Shown: in pieces, positions 1 to 9,142 of the stretch | How the letters are laid out: each line of letters opens with the position of its first letter | Numbering within the stretch: the first letter of the stretch is position 1 | Assembly (NCBI GenBank): GCA_021325355.1 | Contig: JAJPHI010000020.1 | Span: 186,001-250,000, forward strand | DNA: 64,000 nt | From: Pseudomonadota bacterium | GTDB lineage: Bacteria; Desulfobacterota; Binatia; Binatales; Binataceae | Reading direction: 5' to 3' | Translations under genes and position numbers: made by a program | Notes under the pieces: model-generated | What the model saw: only the letters and a program-made list of their open reading frames with translations | Told to the model about the DNA's origin: nothing | Databases searched by the model: none

Positions 1-10
1 CATCAAAGCC

Positions 11-19
11 TGCTATACT
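11..19 (+). promoter_or_regulatory. Extended -10 promoter element before metH
   Basis: TGC followed by TATACT (14-19) matches an extended -10 box. It would start transcription near position 26 and give a leader of about 25 nt before the metH ATG at 52. An AGGGG at 33-37 is a rather distant ribosome-binding site. The window starts too close to show a -35 box or a cobalamin riboswitch. Confidence 0.4.
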
Positions 20-51
20 GTCGTTTTTTGCTAGGGGTGACAGCTTCTTAG

Positions 52-3000
52 ATGCCGAATAGACGACTGGAACTTCTGCGCAAGCTCATCGCCGAGCGTA
101 TCGTTTTGCTGGACGGCGCGACCGGAACGTCGATCCAGGAGATGCATCTCGGCGCCGACGATTTCGGCGGAGCGGCGTTGGAGGGCTGTAACGAGAACCT
201 GGTGCGGACGCGCCCGGACCGGATTCGCGACCTTCATCGCAGCTTTCTTGCCGCCGGCGCGGACATTATCGAGACCAACAGCTTTGGCGCGACGGCCATC
301 GCGCTCGCGCACTATGGACTCGAGGGCGATGCGCGCGAGCTGAATCGTCTCGCGGCGGAGCTCGCTTGTGCGGAAGCGGCCGCGGCCTCGACGGCCGACC
401 ATCCGCGCTTCGTGGCGGGTGCGATGGGTCCGACGACCGCGAGTATCTCGGTCACCGGCGGCCTCACGTTCGACCAGGTGGCGGCGGCCTACGAGGAACA
501 GGCGCTCGGGCTCATCGAAGGCGGGGTGGACCTGCTGCTGCTCGAGACCGTGATGGACACGCTTAATTGCAAGGCCGGGCTTGCCGGGATCGCGCGGGCG
601 ATGGCGGCCACCGGGGCGGAGGTGGGCGTCGCGGTGTCGGGCACGGTCGAGACCATGGGGACGCTGCTCGCCGGACAGGATATCGAGGCGTTTTACACCT
701 CGATTGCCCATCACGATTTGCTGTGGATCGGACTCAACTGCGCGACCGGACCGGACTTCATGACCGACCATCTGCGGACGCTGGCGGCGATCGCGCGGCT
801 GCCGGTGGCCTGCGTGCCGAACGCAGGCCTACCGGATGAAGAATCACGCTACAACGAGACGCCTGACGTGCTGATGACCAAGCTCGAGCGTTTCGTGGCG
901 GCGGGATGGATCAACCTGATTGGCGGATGCTGCGGCACCACGCCGGCGCATATCCGCGCACTCGCCGCGATGATTCGCGGGCGGCCGCCGCGCGTCATTC
1001 CGCAGGTGCGGCGCAGCGTCGTCTCCGGCATCGAGAGCCTGGTGATCGATGAAAGCACGCGCCCGGTCATCGTCGGCGAACGGACCAACGTGCTGGGCAG
1101 CCGCAAGTTCAAGCGGCTTATCGCGGAGGGCAAGATCGAGGAGGCGGCCGAGATCGGGCGGCTGCAGGTGCGGCGCGGCGCCCATATTCTCGATGTCTGC
1201 CTGCAGGATCCCGATCGCGACGAGACCGCCGACCTCACCGGCTTCCTCGAAATGCTGGTCAAGAAGGTCAAAGTGCCGCTGATGATCGATACGACCGACG
1301 CCCGGGCTATCGAGGAGGCGCTCAAGCGGACGCCGGGAAAATCGCTTATCAATTCGATCAACCTCGAAGACGGCGAAGAGCGCTTCGCGCGCGTAATCCC
1401 GATCGCGCGGCGCTACGGAGCGGCGCTGGTGGTCGGCTGTATCGACGAGGACAAGGCGCAGGCGCAGGCGATTACCCGCGAACGGAAGCTCGCGATCGCC
1501 GAGCGATCGTTCAAACTACTGACGGAGAAATACGGCGTCGCCGCCGAGGACATCTTCTTCGACCTGCTGGTGTTTCCCATCGGCACCGGCGACCGGAATT
1601 ACATCGGTTCGGCGGTCGAGACGATCGAGGGGATCAGGCTGGTGAAGGCCGCGCTGCCGGCCTGCAAAACCATCCTCGGGATTTCGAATGTCTCCTTCGG
1701 CCTGCCCGAAGCGGGCCGCGAAGTGCTGAACTCGGTGATGCTCTACCATTGCGTGCAGGCGGGGCCCGATCTCGCGATCGTCAACGCCGAGAAGCTCGAG
1801 CGTTATCCGCTGATTCCCGAAGAGGAGCGGCGGCTCGCCGAGGATCTGATCTGGTGGCGCGGCGACGATCCGATCGGCGCGTTCGCCGCCTGGTTCCGGC
1901 AGAAAAAGAGCAAGCCTGACCGCGAGGAACGCAAGCTGCTGCCGCTCGATGAACGCCTCGCCAACTACATTCTCGAGGGTTCAAAGGACGGCCTTGCCGA
2001 GGATTTGGACGAAGCGCTTAAAACGCGGTCCCCGCTCGAAATCATCAACGGCCCGTTGATGAAGGGAATGGACGAGGTCGGGCGACTGTTCAACGCCAAT
2101 CAAATGATTGTCGCCGAGGTGCTGCAATCGGCCGAAGCGATGAAGGCCGCGGTGGCCCATCTCGAGCCGCACATGGAAAAGAGCGCGAGCCTCGGCAAGG
2201 GCACGGTGGTGCTGGCGACGGTCAAGGGCGACGTCCACGATATCGGCAAGAACCTTGTCGATATCATCCTGACCAACAACGGCTTTCGCGTGATCAATCT
2301 GGGCATCAAGGTGCCGCCGGAAGAGCTGATCAAGGCGTGCCGGACCCATCAGCCGGACGCGCTCGGACTGTCGGGACTGCTGGTCAAGTCGGCGCAGATG
2401 ATGGTCGTGACGGCGCAGGATCTGAAGGCGGCCGGGATTCGCTGTCCGATCCTGGTCGGCGGCGCGGCGCTGTCGAATCGGTTTACTCGGATGAAGATCG
2501 CGCCGGAGTACGACGGGATCGTGGCGTACGCGAACGACGCGATGGAAGGCCTCGACCTGGCTCATCGGATCATCGAGCCGCATCGGCGCGAGGCGCTGGG
2601 CGCCGAACTGCATGAGCAGACGCGCAAGCTGTTGAATGCGCCGCCGCGCCATGGGGACGCGCGACCGCGCATCGCGCGGCGCGGTCCGGCCGTCGTCTAC
2701 GAGGGGCCGATTCCGGAACCGCCCGACCTCAAGCTGCATCTCCTGCGCGACTACGACCTCGAGGAGATCTTCCGCTACATCAACCCGGTGATGCTCTACA
2801 CGCGCCATCTGGGGTTTCGCAATTTCGAGGCGGCGCTGGCTGCGGGCGACAGCAAGGCGGCGGAATTGCAGGCGGCGGTCGATGCGGTGCAGACCGCGAT
2901 GCTGGCGCGGCACGATATTACGGCGCGGGCGGCCTTTCGCTTCTTTCCCGTGCACTCCGACGGCGATCGCACGATCATGGTCTATCGCGCCGACGGTCGC

Positions 3001-3570
3001 CAAGTCCTCGAGACGTTTCGCTTCGGCCGGCAGGCCGAGGAGCCGGGACTCTGCCTGGCGGACTACGTGACGCCGGAATCGTCGCGGCGGATTGATTACA
3101 TGGGGATGTTCGTGACGACGATCGGCAACGGCGTGCGCGCGCTCGCCGAGGAATGGAAGGAGCGCGGCGAATATCTGCGCTCGCACATTCTGCAGGTGCT
3201 GGCGCTCGAAGGGGCCGAGGCCTTCGCCGAGTTGCTGCATCAGAAGATGCGCGCGATGTGGGGGATCGGCGATCCGCCCGGGACGCCGCTCAAGGATTTG
3301 TTCCAGGCGCACTATCACGGCAAACGCTTTTCCTTCGGTTATCCGGCGTGTCCGCGGCTGGAAGATCAGGCGCAGCTCTTCCGCCTCCTGGCCGTCGAGG
3401 AGAACGACCTCGGCGTCCGCCTGACCGAGGGCTTCATGATGGATCCTGAAAGCTCGGTCAGCGCGATGGTCTTTCATAATCCGCTGGCGAAGTACTTCAG
3501 CCTCTCACCGAGCGATATCGAGGCCCTGGAGCGCGAGTTCGAGACCGCCTCGCTCACCCAGACGGGCTGA
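52..3570 (+). CDS. metH: Cobalamin-dependent methionine synthase
   Basis: Transfers a methyl group from 5-methyltetrahydrofolate to homocysteine through enzyme-bound cobalamin, in the cytoplasm. At 1172 residues it has the full four-module MetH architecture. The homocysteine domain (about 1-310) carries the zinc cysteines in NCATGP (about C230) and GGCCGTTP (about C294-C295). The pterin-binding domain follows (about 330-590). The B12 cap and Rossmann region (about 640-870) shows the DVHDIG motif with the cobalt-ligating His at about 729, plus the SGLL and LVGGAA segments. The C-terminal AdoMet reactivation domain contains YPACP (about 1098). It is convergent with thyX and has no operon partner in view. 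A MetE-like gene occurs at 22179. Confidence 0.97.
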   Translation: MPNRRLELLRKLIAERIVLLDGATGTSIQEMHLGADDFGGAALEGCNENLVRTRPDRIRDLHRSFLAAGADIIETNSFGATAIALAHYGLEGDARELNRLAAELACAEAAAASTADHPRFVAGAMGPTTASISVTGGLTFDQVAAAYEEQALGLIEGGVDLLLLETVMDTLNCKAGLAGIARAMAATGAEVGVAVSGTVETMGTLLAGQDIEAFYTSIAHHDLLWIGLNCATGPDFMTDHLRTLAAIARLPVACVPNAGLPDEESRYNETPDVLMTKLERFVAAGWINLIGGCCGTTPAHIRALAAMIRGRPPRVIPQVRRSVVSGIESLVIDESTRPVIVGERTNVLGSRKFKRLIAEGKIEEAAEIGRLQVRRGAHILDVCLQDPDRDETADLTGFLEMLVKKVKVPLMIDTTDARAIEEALKRTPGKSLINSINLEDGEERFARVIPIARRYGAALVVGCIDEDKAQAQAITRERKLAIAERSFKLLTEKYGVAAEDIFFDLLVFPIGTGDRNYIGSAVETIEGIRLVKAALPACKTILGISNVSFGLPEAGREVLNSVMLYHCVQAGPDLAIVNAEKLERYPLIPEEERRLAEDLIWWRGDDPIGAFAAWFRQKKSKPDREERKLLPLDERLANYILEGSKDGLAEDLDEALKTRSPLEIINGPLMKGMDEVGRLFNANQMIVAEVLQSAEAMKAAVAHLEPHMEKSASLGKGTVVLATVKGDVHDIGKNLVDIILTNNGFRVINLGIKVPPEELIKACRTHQPDALGLSGLLVKSAQMMVVTAQDLKAAGIRCPILVGGAALSNRFTRMKIAPEYDGIVAYANDAMEGLDLAHRIIEPHRREALGAELHEQTRKLLNAPPRHGDARPRIARRGPAVVYEGPIPEPPDLKLHLLRDYDLEEIFRYINPVMLYTRHLGFRNFEAALAAGDSKAAELQAAVDAVQTAMLARHDITARAAFRFFPVHSDGDRTIMVYRADGRQVLETFRFGRQAEEPGLCLADYVTPESSRRIDYMGMFVTTIGNGVRALAEEWKERGEYLRSHILQVLALEGAEAFAELLHQKMRAMWGIGDPPGTPLKDLFQAHYHGKRFSFGYPACPRLEDQAQLFRLLAVEENDLGVRLTEGFMMDPESSVSAMVFHNPLAKYFSLSPSDIEALEREFETASLTQTG

Positions 3571-3632
3571 AGTTTGACGCCCGTTATCTGGCGCGAGGCT
3601 CTGCCCAAGGTAACCCTAAGCAGGCGCCGCGC

Positions 3633-4469
3633 TTACAGTTGTTCCTGGTCCTCGACGGCCTTGAACTCAGCCTCGCCGAGCGGTTCGGCCTTGCGCCGGC
3701 CGTACTGCTGATACATCGCGAAGAGGTCGGCCTTATGGGGGCGGACGCGGCCGAGCGGACATTTTTCCCAATCCGCCCGTGATTCGTCGCAGTAGCCCAT
3801 CCGATTCTCGCCGCACTTGGGCTGCAGGAACAGGGCAATTTCGGGCAGGACGCGCTTAATCTCGGCCCGCATCAGGGCGACCATGCGGCGGATTTCCCAC
3901 TGCGCGCGCACGCACAGCCGCAGGTCACAGATGTGCAGCATCTCGGCGAAATTGACCATCACGTGGAAATTGGTCGGCGCCGCATTGGGCAGGATGAAAC
4001 GCGCGTCCTCGGCGGGGATGCCGGCCTTGAGCGCTCGCGCGTAGAGCTCCGAAATCTGGCCGAGCAAACCGGCGAACTCCTGATCGAGCTGGGCGCGCGA
4101 CCACGATTCGGGCATCACGAACGCCAACTGGTCCTGCTTGAACCTGACGTAGCGCTGGCTCTGCTGCTCGAAACTGATACCGATACGGTGGCGGACGAAC
4201 TGATGGGAGAGCGAGCGCGAAACGCCGCTTATCGCGAACCAGAACACGACCTGTTCGAGCGGCGAAGCGTGGCCGGTCTTGAGGCGTTCACCGATGAACT
4301 CGCGAATCTTCTCGCGGCTGATTTTTTCGGCCTCGATCTTCTGCCAGATTTCAATCGGCGAATCGGCCGAATAACAGGTGCGAAAGGCCGCGTAGAGCTT
4401 CTCGAGCGGCGACCGGGCGTAATCGATAAGCCTGACTTCCATCCGCGCCTGGTTGGGGCCGTCGCTCAT
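3633..4469 (-). CDS. thyX: Flavin-dependent thymidylate synthase
   Basis: Makes dTMP from dUMP using FAD, NADPH and methylenetetrahydrofolate, replacing ThyA. The signature RHRIGISFEQQSQRY (about residues 93-107) fits the ThyX RHR-x7/8-S-x-R-Y motif that binds FAD and dUMP. The product is 278 residues from the ATG at 4469. An in-frame TTG at 4487 would add six residues but is less likely. The gene is divergent from xseA (about 115 nt apart) and convergent with metH. No thyA or folA is seen nearby; methylenetetrahydrofolate use links it loosely to metH. Confidence 0.96.
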   Translation of the reverse strand: MSDGPNQARMEVRLIDYARSPLEKLYAAFRTCYSADSPIEIWQKIEAEKISREKIREFIGERLKTGHASPLEQVVFWFAISGVSRSLSHQFVRHRIGISFEQQSQRYVRFKQDQLAFVMPESWSRAQLDQEFAGLLGQISELYARALKAGIPAEDARFILPNAAPTNFHVMVNFAEMLHICDLRLCVRAQWEIRRMVALMRAEIKRVLPEIALFLQPKCGENRMGYCDESRADWEKCPLGRVRPHKADLFAMYQQYGRRKAEPLGEAEFKAVEDQEQL

Positions 4470-4568
4470 GAAGTTGATTCTAGTCAAAGTCGGGACGGCA
4501 CTGAATCACCGGGGGGCTCGATTACGCACAGGAGAGTGGGAAGTTTCACGGCAGCGGCGCCGGTAATC

Positions 4569-4577
4569 TGCTAGATT
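4569..4577 (+). promoter_or_regulatory. Possible extended -10 element of xseA
   Basis: TGC-TAGATT lies only 8 nt before the xseA ATG at 4586, so a transcript started from it would have almost no leader. It resembles the TGC-TATACT and TGC-TATATT boxes before metH and the SDR gene. No good -35 box is seen. Confidence 0.25.
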
Positions 4578-4585
4578 TGAACCCT

Positions 4586-5959
4586 ATGGCGGGGCAGCTT
4601 GAATTCGGTCTGAGCCGCAAGCGCGAGCGGGTCGCCCTGACCGTGACGCAGTTGGTCCGCGTCGTGCGCGAGACGCTCGAGACCCAGATCGATGAATACT
4701 GGGTCAGCGGCGAGGTCTCCAACGCGCGGCGCGCGCCGTCGAACCATCTTTACTTCACGCTCAAGGATGCGCGCAGCGCGATCAATGTCGTGATGTTCAA
4801 CACGGCGGCGCGCCGCTTGCAGTTCCGTCTCGAAGACGGGATGCGGGTGGTGATGCGCGGGCGGGTGAGCCTCTACGAGACGCGCGGCGCGCTGCAGTTC
4901 TATGCCGAGGAGGTGGAGCCGCGCGGGCTCGGCGCCCTGCAGCTCGCGTTCGAGCAACTGCGCGAGCGGCTGAAGCAGGAAGGACTGTTCGACGCCGCCC
5001 TGAAGCGGCCACTGCCGCTGCTGCCGCGCACCGTCGGTATCGTGACGGCGCTCGGCAGCGCCGCGCTGCGCGACATGATGCGGCTGCTGTTCGATCGCTT
5101 TCCGAACCTGCAGGTGATTATCGCGCCTTCGGCGGTGCAGGGGGCCGGCGCCGCGGCCGGAATCGTGCGCGCGCTCGAGGATCTGAATCACGACGGCCGC
5201 GCGGAGGTGATTATCGTTGGGCGCGGCGGCGGCTCGCTCGAAGACCTCTGGCCGTTCAACGAGGAGATCGTGGCGCGGGCGATTCGCCGCTCGCGGATTC
5301 CGGTCGTTTCGGCGGTTGGACATGAGATCGACTACACCATCGCCGACTTTGCCGCGGATCTGCGCGCGCCGACACCTTCGGCTGCGGCCCAGCTCACGGT
5401 GCCGGACAAGGCCGATCTGCGGCGGCGGATCGATCAGTTGCACGGAGCGATGGCGACGGCGCTGCGGGCGGCGCTCGCCGCTCAACGCCGGCAGGTTGCG
5501 CATCTGGGCAGCCGCATGCGTGATCCGCACGCGCCGATTCGCGATTCGCGGCAACGCCTCGACGAAGCGGCGGCGGCGTTGGCGCGCGCCTGCGCGGCGC
5601 AGTCGGCGAGCCGGCGCGCGCTGCTGCGGCAGCTCGCGACGCGGCTGACGAGTCCGCTGGCGATAGGCGCGGCGACGGGACTCCGCCGCAACGCCGTGCG
5701 GACCCTGCAGGAGCGTCTTTGGCGCGCGCTACGCTCTCGGCGCGACGCCGTGCGCGCGCGGCTTAACAGCGACATGCAGCGGCTCGACGCGGTTTCGCCG
5801 CTGCGCGTCCTCGACCGCGGCTACGCCGTCGTGACCCGGCGCCTCGACGCCGCGGTGGTCACTGACGTGCGGCAGGTCGAGGTGGACGACGAGATCGGCG
5901 TGCGCCTGGCCAACGGCCGCCTCCTCGCGCGAATTCTGACGAAGAGCCAGGACAGGTAG
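4586..5959 (+). CDS. xseA: Exodeoxyribonuclease VII large subunit
   Basis: Catalytic subunit of exonuclease VII, which degrades single-stranded DNA from both ends and takes part in repair. The N-terminal OB-fold (about residues 15-110) contains the family-typical YWVSGEVSN. The catalytic core follows with GIVTALGSAALRDM, then IIVGRGGGSLEDLWPFN and VGHEIDYTIADFAADLRAPTP, all strongly conserved in XseA. A long arginine-rich coiled coil leads to the C-terminal small-subunit contact segment, which includes LDRGYAVV. Length (457 aa) is normal. I chose the ATG at 4586; an in-frame TTG at 4577 would add three residues. xseB follows after 4 nt, so the two are co-transcribed. Confidence 0.96.
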   Translation: MAGQLEFGLSRKRERVALTVTQLVRVVRETLETQIDEYWVSGEVSNARRAPSNHLYFTLKDARSAINVVMFNTAARRLQFRLEDGMRVVMRGRVSLYETRGALQFYAEEVEPRGLGALQLAFEQLRERLKQEGLFDAALKRPLPLLPRTVGIVTALGSAALRDMMRLLFDRFPNLQVIIAPSAVQGAGAAAGIVRALEDLNHDGRAEVIIVGRGGGSLEDLWPFNEEIVARAIRRSRIPVVSAVGHEIDYTIADFAADLRAPTPSAAAQLTVPDKADLRRRIDQLHGAMATALRAALAAQRRQVAHLGSRMRDPHAPIRDSRQRLDEAAAALARACAAQSASRRALLRQLATRLTSPLAIGAATGLRRNAVRTLQERLWRALRSRRDAVRARLNSDMQRLDAVSPLRVLDRGYAVVTRRLDAAVVTDVRQVEVDDEIGVRLANGRLLARILTKSQDR

Positions 5960-5963
5960 GACG

Positions 5964-6239
5964 ATGGCGGACAACGACGTGGAACGGTTCGAGGATCAAC
6001 TCGCCGAGCTCGAGGCTATCGTCGGACGAATCGATTCGGGTGAACTCTCGCTCGAGGAAGCGATCGGCGCCTTCGAGCGCGGCGTGGGCCTCGTGCGGGC
6101 GCTCAACCAGAAGCTCGACGAATTCGACCGGCGGGTCGAGGTCCTGACGCGGGGAGCCGGCGGCGAGCTGCGCCGCTCGCCGTCAGGAGCCATGACCGAC
6201 GCCTTCGACGACGGTGCGGACGACGACCGCGACGAATAG
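5964..6239 (+). CDS. xseB: Exodeoxyribonuclease VII small subunit
   Basis: The small subunit binds in several copies to the XseA coiled coil to form active exonuclease VII. The 91-residue protein has the diagnostic pattern FEDQLAELEAIVGRIDSGELSLEEAI near its start, then a second helix (FERGVGLVRALNQKLDEFDRRVEVL), as in the two-helix XseB fold. The tail is rich in Asp and probably disordered. The start lies 4 nt after the xseA stop, so translation is likely coupled. Confidence 0.93.
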   Translation: MADNDVERFEDQLAELEAIVGRIDSGELSLEEAIGAFERGVGLVRALNQKLDEFDRRVEVLTRGAGGELRRSPSGAMTDAFDDGADDDRDE

Positions 6240-6311
6240 CCCGGCGGCCGCGCGACGGTCGCCACCCGCCGTCTCAAGGCCCGGACCTGGCGCGCGGGCG
6301 CGGGAGACGTG

Positions 6312-7079
6312 ATGCGCCAGCGGCTTGACCATGAGCTGGTGCGCCGCAACCTCGCCGCGAGCCGCGAAGCGGCGCAGCGGCTGGTGATGGCCGGGCGGGT
6401 CCGCGTCAATTCGCGTCCGGCCAACAAGGCGGATCTGCGGGTCGCCGCCGACGCGCCGATCGAGGTGATCGGCGGCGAGCGCGAATTCGCCAGCCGGGGC
6501 GCCTACAAGCTCGAGGCCGCCCTGGATAGCTTTGCGCTTGCGGTTGCCGGACGCCGCGCGCTCGATGTCGGCGCGTCAACCGGCGGCTTTACCGACCTGC
6601 TGCTCCAGCGCGGCGTCGCCGGAGTCATCGCCGTTGACGTCGGCTACGGCCAGCTCCTGGAACGGCTGCGCGTCGATCCGCGCGTCACGGTGATGGACCG
6701 TCGGAATATCCGCTACATCACTGCCGAAGAGTTGCCGTATGCGCCCGATCTCGCCGTAATCGACGTGAGCTTTATCTCGCTCAAGGAGGTGTTGACACCG
6801 GTGCTCGGCCTGTGCGCGAGGCCCGCCGATATCGTCGCGCTCATAAAACCGCAATTCGAAGTGGGCCGCGGCCGTGTCGGCAAGGGCGGCGTGGTGCGGG
6901 ACGAGGCCGCGCGAGCGGCGGCGCTGCGCGAGGTTCTCGATCATGCCGCGACGCTCGGCCTTGACTGCCGGGGGGTAATCGAGTCGCCGGTCGCGGGTGC
7001 GAAGGGTAATCGGGAATTCCTCGCGTGGTTTGCCGCGACCAGCGCGACGGCTGATTCGCGCAACCGAAATCCAGGATAG
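6312..7079 (+). CDS. tlyA: TlyA family rRNA 2'-O-methyltransferase
   Basis: Predicted S-adenosylmethionine-dependent ribose methyltransferase of the TlyA/hemolysin A family; characterised members modify 16S and 23S rRNA. An S4 RNA-binding domain covers about residues 1-60. An FtsJ-like Rossmann fold follows with LDVGASTGGFTDLLLQRG as the SAM site. Catalytic K-D-K-E candidates are the Lys in SRGAYKL, the Asp in VIDVSFISL, the Lys in IKPQFE and the Glu in NREFLAW. GGAG at 6302-6305 is better spaced for the ATG at 6312 than for the GTG at 6309. It lies about 70 nt after xseB on the same strand, an arrangement common around xseAB in many bacteria. Substrate is inferred from the family only. Confidence 0.9.
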   Translation: MRQRLDHELVRRNLAASREAAQRLVMAGRVRVNSRPANKADLRVAADAPIEVIGGEREFASRGAYKLEAALDSFALAVAGRRALDVGASTGGFTDLLLQRGVAGVIAVDVGYGQLLERLRVDPRVTVMDRRNIRYITAEELPYAPDLAVIDVSFISLKEVLTPVLGLCARPADIVALIKPQFEVGRGRVGKGGVVRDEAARAAALREVLDHAATLGLDCRGVIESPVAGAKGNREFLAWFAATSATADSRNRNPG

Positions 7080-7163
7080 GCGTAACTACAGAAGCGACCG
7101 ATTAGGAATCAAAGTGTGGCATTTGCTTCAAAGCTGAATTCGATTAGGCTTTGATCGAGATAT

Positions 7164-8153
7164 ATGAGGTTGGCCATCAGCGCGCGTTTCCAGGCTCTGC
7201 CGTCGCTCGCCATGCTGCTCTGCCTTGCTCTGTCGCTTGCCCTGATGGCAGAGGTGGGGACGGCGATGGCGGTGACGGAGGAGGATATTCCACCGGAGAC
7301 TGCGGCCACCAGCCGCGCGCCGGCGCCTCCGAGCGCCGGTGACAGCGCCGTCCGCGAGGGCAACTCGGCCGCGCCCTCGGTTATCCCGGCCGTCCCGGCA
7401 CCACGGCTGCCGCGATCGACCTTTCCTTACCAGGTGAAGGAAGGCGACAACTGGGGATCGATTGCAGCGCTTTTTGGCGTCTCGGTGGACGATCTGCTGC
7501 GGGTTAATCGCGCCGGCGTCGACACCGAGCTCCAGGTCGGGCAGATGCTGCGGATCCCGAACCCAGCGGTCGCGCGCGAGCGCGAGCTGACCGATCAGGT
7601 AAATCAACTCTCGCAGCGCACGACCGACGCCGAGGCGCGCGCGCAACAGGCCGAGAGCGCCCTGGCTGAAGCGCGGGCGCGGCTCGCCGATCTGGCCGAA
7701 CGCGAGCGGCAGGTCGATCACGATCTGGCAACCGTCTATTGGTGGCGGATGGCCACGTATCTGATGGCCGTCGTGAGCCTCTTGATGTTCGCCGCGACGG
7801 CGGTGGCGCTGGTCGATTGGTGGCTGATGCGCAATCGTTTCCGCTCGGTAGCCGAGATGAACGAATCGCTCCGACGGCTCGATTATCGCTATCGCAATGC
7901 GCTCGCGCGCGCCGAGCTGCGCCTGCAGGAATTGTACGGGCGGCGCCGTCGCGGGCTGCGCGACGGGCAGGAGCGCGCGCGGCTGGCCGAGGAAACCGAG
8001 ATTGACGCCCTTAATCAGGAACTCAAGGCGATTCTCGAATATCATCTGCGGCGGCTGGGTCCGGCGCGCAAGCGCGCCGCGCGACGGGCGCGCGAGACTT
8101 TGCTCGGCGAGATTGCTTCCGCGACCGTCGAGCCGCGCGCCGTCCGCCGCTGA
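7164..8153 (+). CDS. LysM-domain membrane protein with coiled coil
   Basis: The 329-residue protein begins with a signal peptide or anchor (hydrophobic stretch about residues 10-36, ending AMA). A Pro/Ala-rich linker leads to one LysM domain (about 92-135, YQVKEGDNWGSIAALFG to MLRIPNP), which normally binds peptidoglycan. After it come a charged coiled coil (about 138-190), a clear membrane helix (about 197-219, TYLMAVVSLLMFAATAVAL) and a basic coiled C-terminal region. The likely topology is LysM in the periplasm and tail in the cytoplasm, loosely reminiscent of FimV-like polar proteins, but I see no specific FimV domain. Function unknown; perhaps a wall-anchored scaffold. Confidence 0.75.
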   Translation: MRLAISARFQALPSLAMLLCLALSLALMAEVGTAMAVTEEDIPPETAATSRAPAPPSAGDSAVREGNSAAPSVIPAVPAPRLPRSTFPYQVKEGDNWGSIAALFGVSVDDLLRVNRAGVDTELQVGQMLRIPNPAVARERELTDQVNQLSQRTTDAEARAQQAESALAEARARLADLAERERQVDHDLATVYWWRMATYLMAVVSLLMFAATAVALVDWWLMRNRFRSVAEMNESLRRLDYRYRNALARAELRLQELYGRRRRGLRDGQERARLAEETEIDALNQELKAILEYHLRRLGPARKRAARRARETLLGEIASATVEPRAVRR

Positions 8154-8244
8154 ACTTCACGGTGGTGCGCCGGACGTTCATGGCAGGAAAATCGCTTAAG
8201 CCGTCATCATGGCCCACAAATCACACGAACGGAGGAGGAGTCAC

Positions 8245-8601
8245 ATGCTGAAGCAAGCCGCGGCTGCCGGCGCCGCAATTCTCTTCGCCACCGCTTTTGG
8301 TACCCGCGCCTTCGCGGATGCGAAGACCGTGACCGGAACGCTCGAAGACAGTTTTTGCTATGTGACGATGGGAGCGCACGGCGAAGGCCATCGCAAGTGC
8401 GCCACTGAATGCGTCAAAAAGGGCATCCCGGTCGCGCTGGTGGAAAAAGGCTCGGATACGATGTACATCCTGTTGCCGCCGAAAAACGACGAGCCGCTGC
8501 CCGACGACGTCATCAACAAAATGGAGCATGAGGTGACGATCAGCGGCGACGCGTACAGCAAGGGCGGAGTGAATTATCTGACCGTCAAATCCGTGAAGTG
8601 A
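8245..8601 (+). CDS. Small secreted protein, unknown function
   Basis: The ATG at 8245 sits 4 nt after a strong GGAGGAGGAG (8231-8240), so I prefer it to the in-frame ATG at 8209. The 118-residue product has a standard signal peptide (cleavage probably after AFA, residue about 24). The mature part has conserved-looking features: LEDSFCYVTMGAHGEGHRKC near its start, with three cysteines and several histidines, then a beta-rich C-terminal half. Similar small periplasmic proteins occur with a CxH-rich start. I cannot name a domain. Metal or haem binding is possible but unproven. A DUF2231 membrane gene starts 18 nt downstream, so they are probably co-transcribed. Confidence 0.7.
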   Translation: MLKQAAAAGAAILFATAFGTRAFADAKTVTGTLEDSFCYVTMGAHGEGHRKCATECVKKGIPVALVEKGSDTMYILLPPKNDEPLPDDVINKMEHEVTISGDAYSKGGVNYLTVKSVK

Positions 8602-8619
8602 GGAAGAATCTTCGCAGCG

Positions 8620-9114
8620 ATGGCGGAGATCGCGCGTCGGCTCGGCGAGTTCCCCGGCGCGGCGGTGATGCAGAACTACCATCCGCTGGTGGTCCATTTC
8701 CCGATCGCGCTGCTGACCACCGCCACCCTCGTTTACCTCGTCGCCTGGATTGGCCGCCGCCACGACTGGTCGCGACTCGGGTTCTGGCTGCTGTGGTTCG
8801 GCGTGATCGGTGCCGGCGTGGCGATTCTTACGGGACTCCGCGCCGGCGCGGGCGTGATGGTGGCTCCGTCGGTGCGCACCCATATCCTGCAGCAGCACGA
8901 GCGTCTCATGCTGGGTACGGGCAGCAGCAGCCTGCTGCTGGCTCTCTGGACGCTGCTCGATCCGCCGTTTCCGCGGCGCGGCCGTATCGTCTTCATTGCA
9001 GGGCTGATCGGCATGAGCATCCTGCTGGCCCACGGCGCGGATTATGGCGCCTGGATGGTTTACGGCTACAACGCCGGGGGCAGCTTGCCGCAGCCGATTG
9101 AGTTCAGCAATTGA
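8620..9114 (+). CDS. DUF2231 family membrane protein
   Basis: Carries the DUF2231 hallmark NYHPLVVHFPIAL (about residues 18-30), and four membrane helices follow: ALLTTATLVYLVAWIG, FWLLWFGVIGAGVAILTG, LMLGTGSSSLLLALWTLL and IVFIAGLIGMSILLAHG. The HPLVVHF histidines and the later HGADYG motif are typical of the family, whose members often sit beside cytochrome or periplasmic metal genes. The biochemical role is not established. The start may be the ATG at 8620 (164 aa) or the internal ATG at 8668 immediately before the hallmark. It follows the small secreted protein by 18 nt and precedes a lipoprotein gene by 28 nt. Confidence 0.75.
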   Translation: MAEIARRLGEFPGAAVMQNYHPLVVHFPIALLTTATLVYLVAWIGRRHDWSRLGFWLLWFGVIGAGVAILTGLRAGAGVMVAPSVRTHILQQHERLMLGTGSSSLLLALWTLLDPPFPRRGRIVFIAGLIGMSILLAHGADYGAWMVYGYNAGGSLPQPIEFSN

Positions 9115-9142
9115 GTCTTAGCGCTCCGCGTACGGCAATCGC

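Noticed and set aside
1-51. Cobalamin riboswitch upstream of metH
   Set aside because: Only 51 nt are visible, too few to hold the element; cannot be judged.
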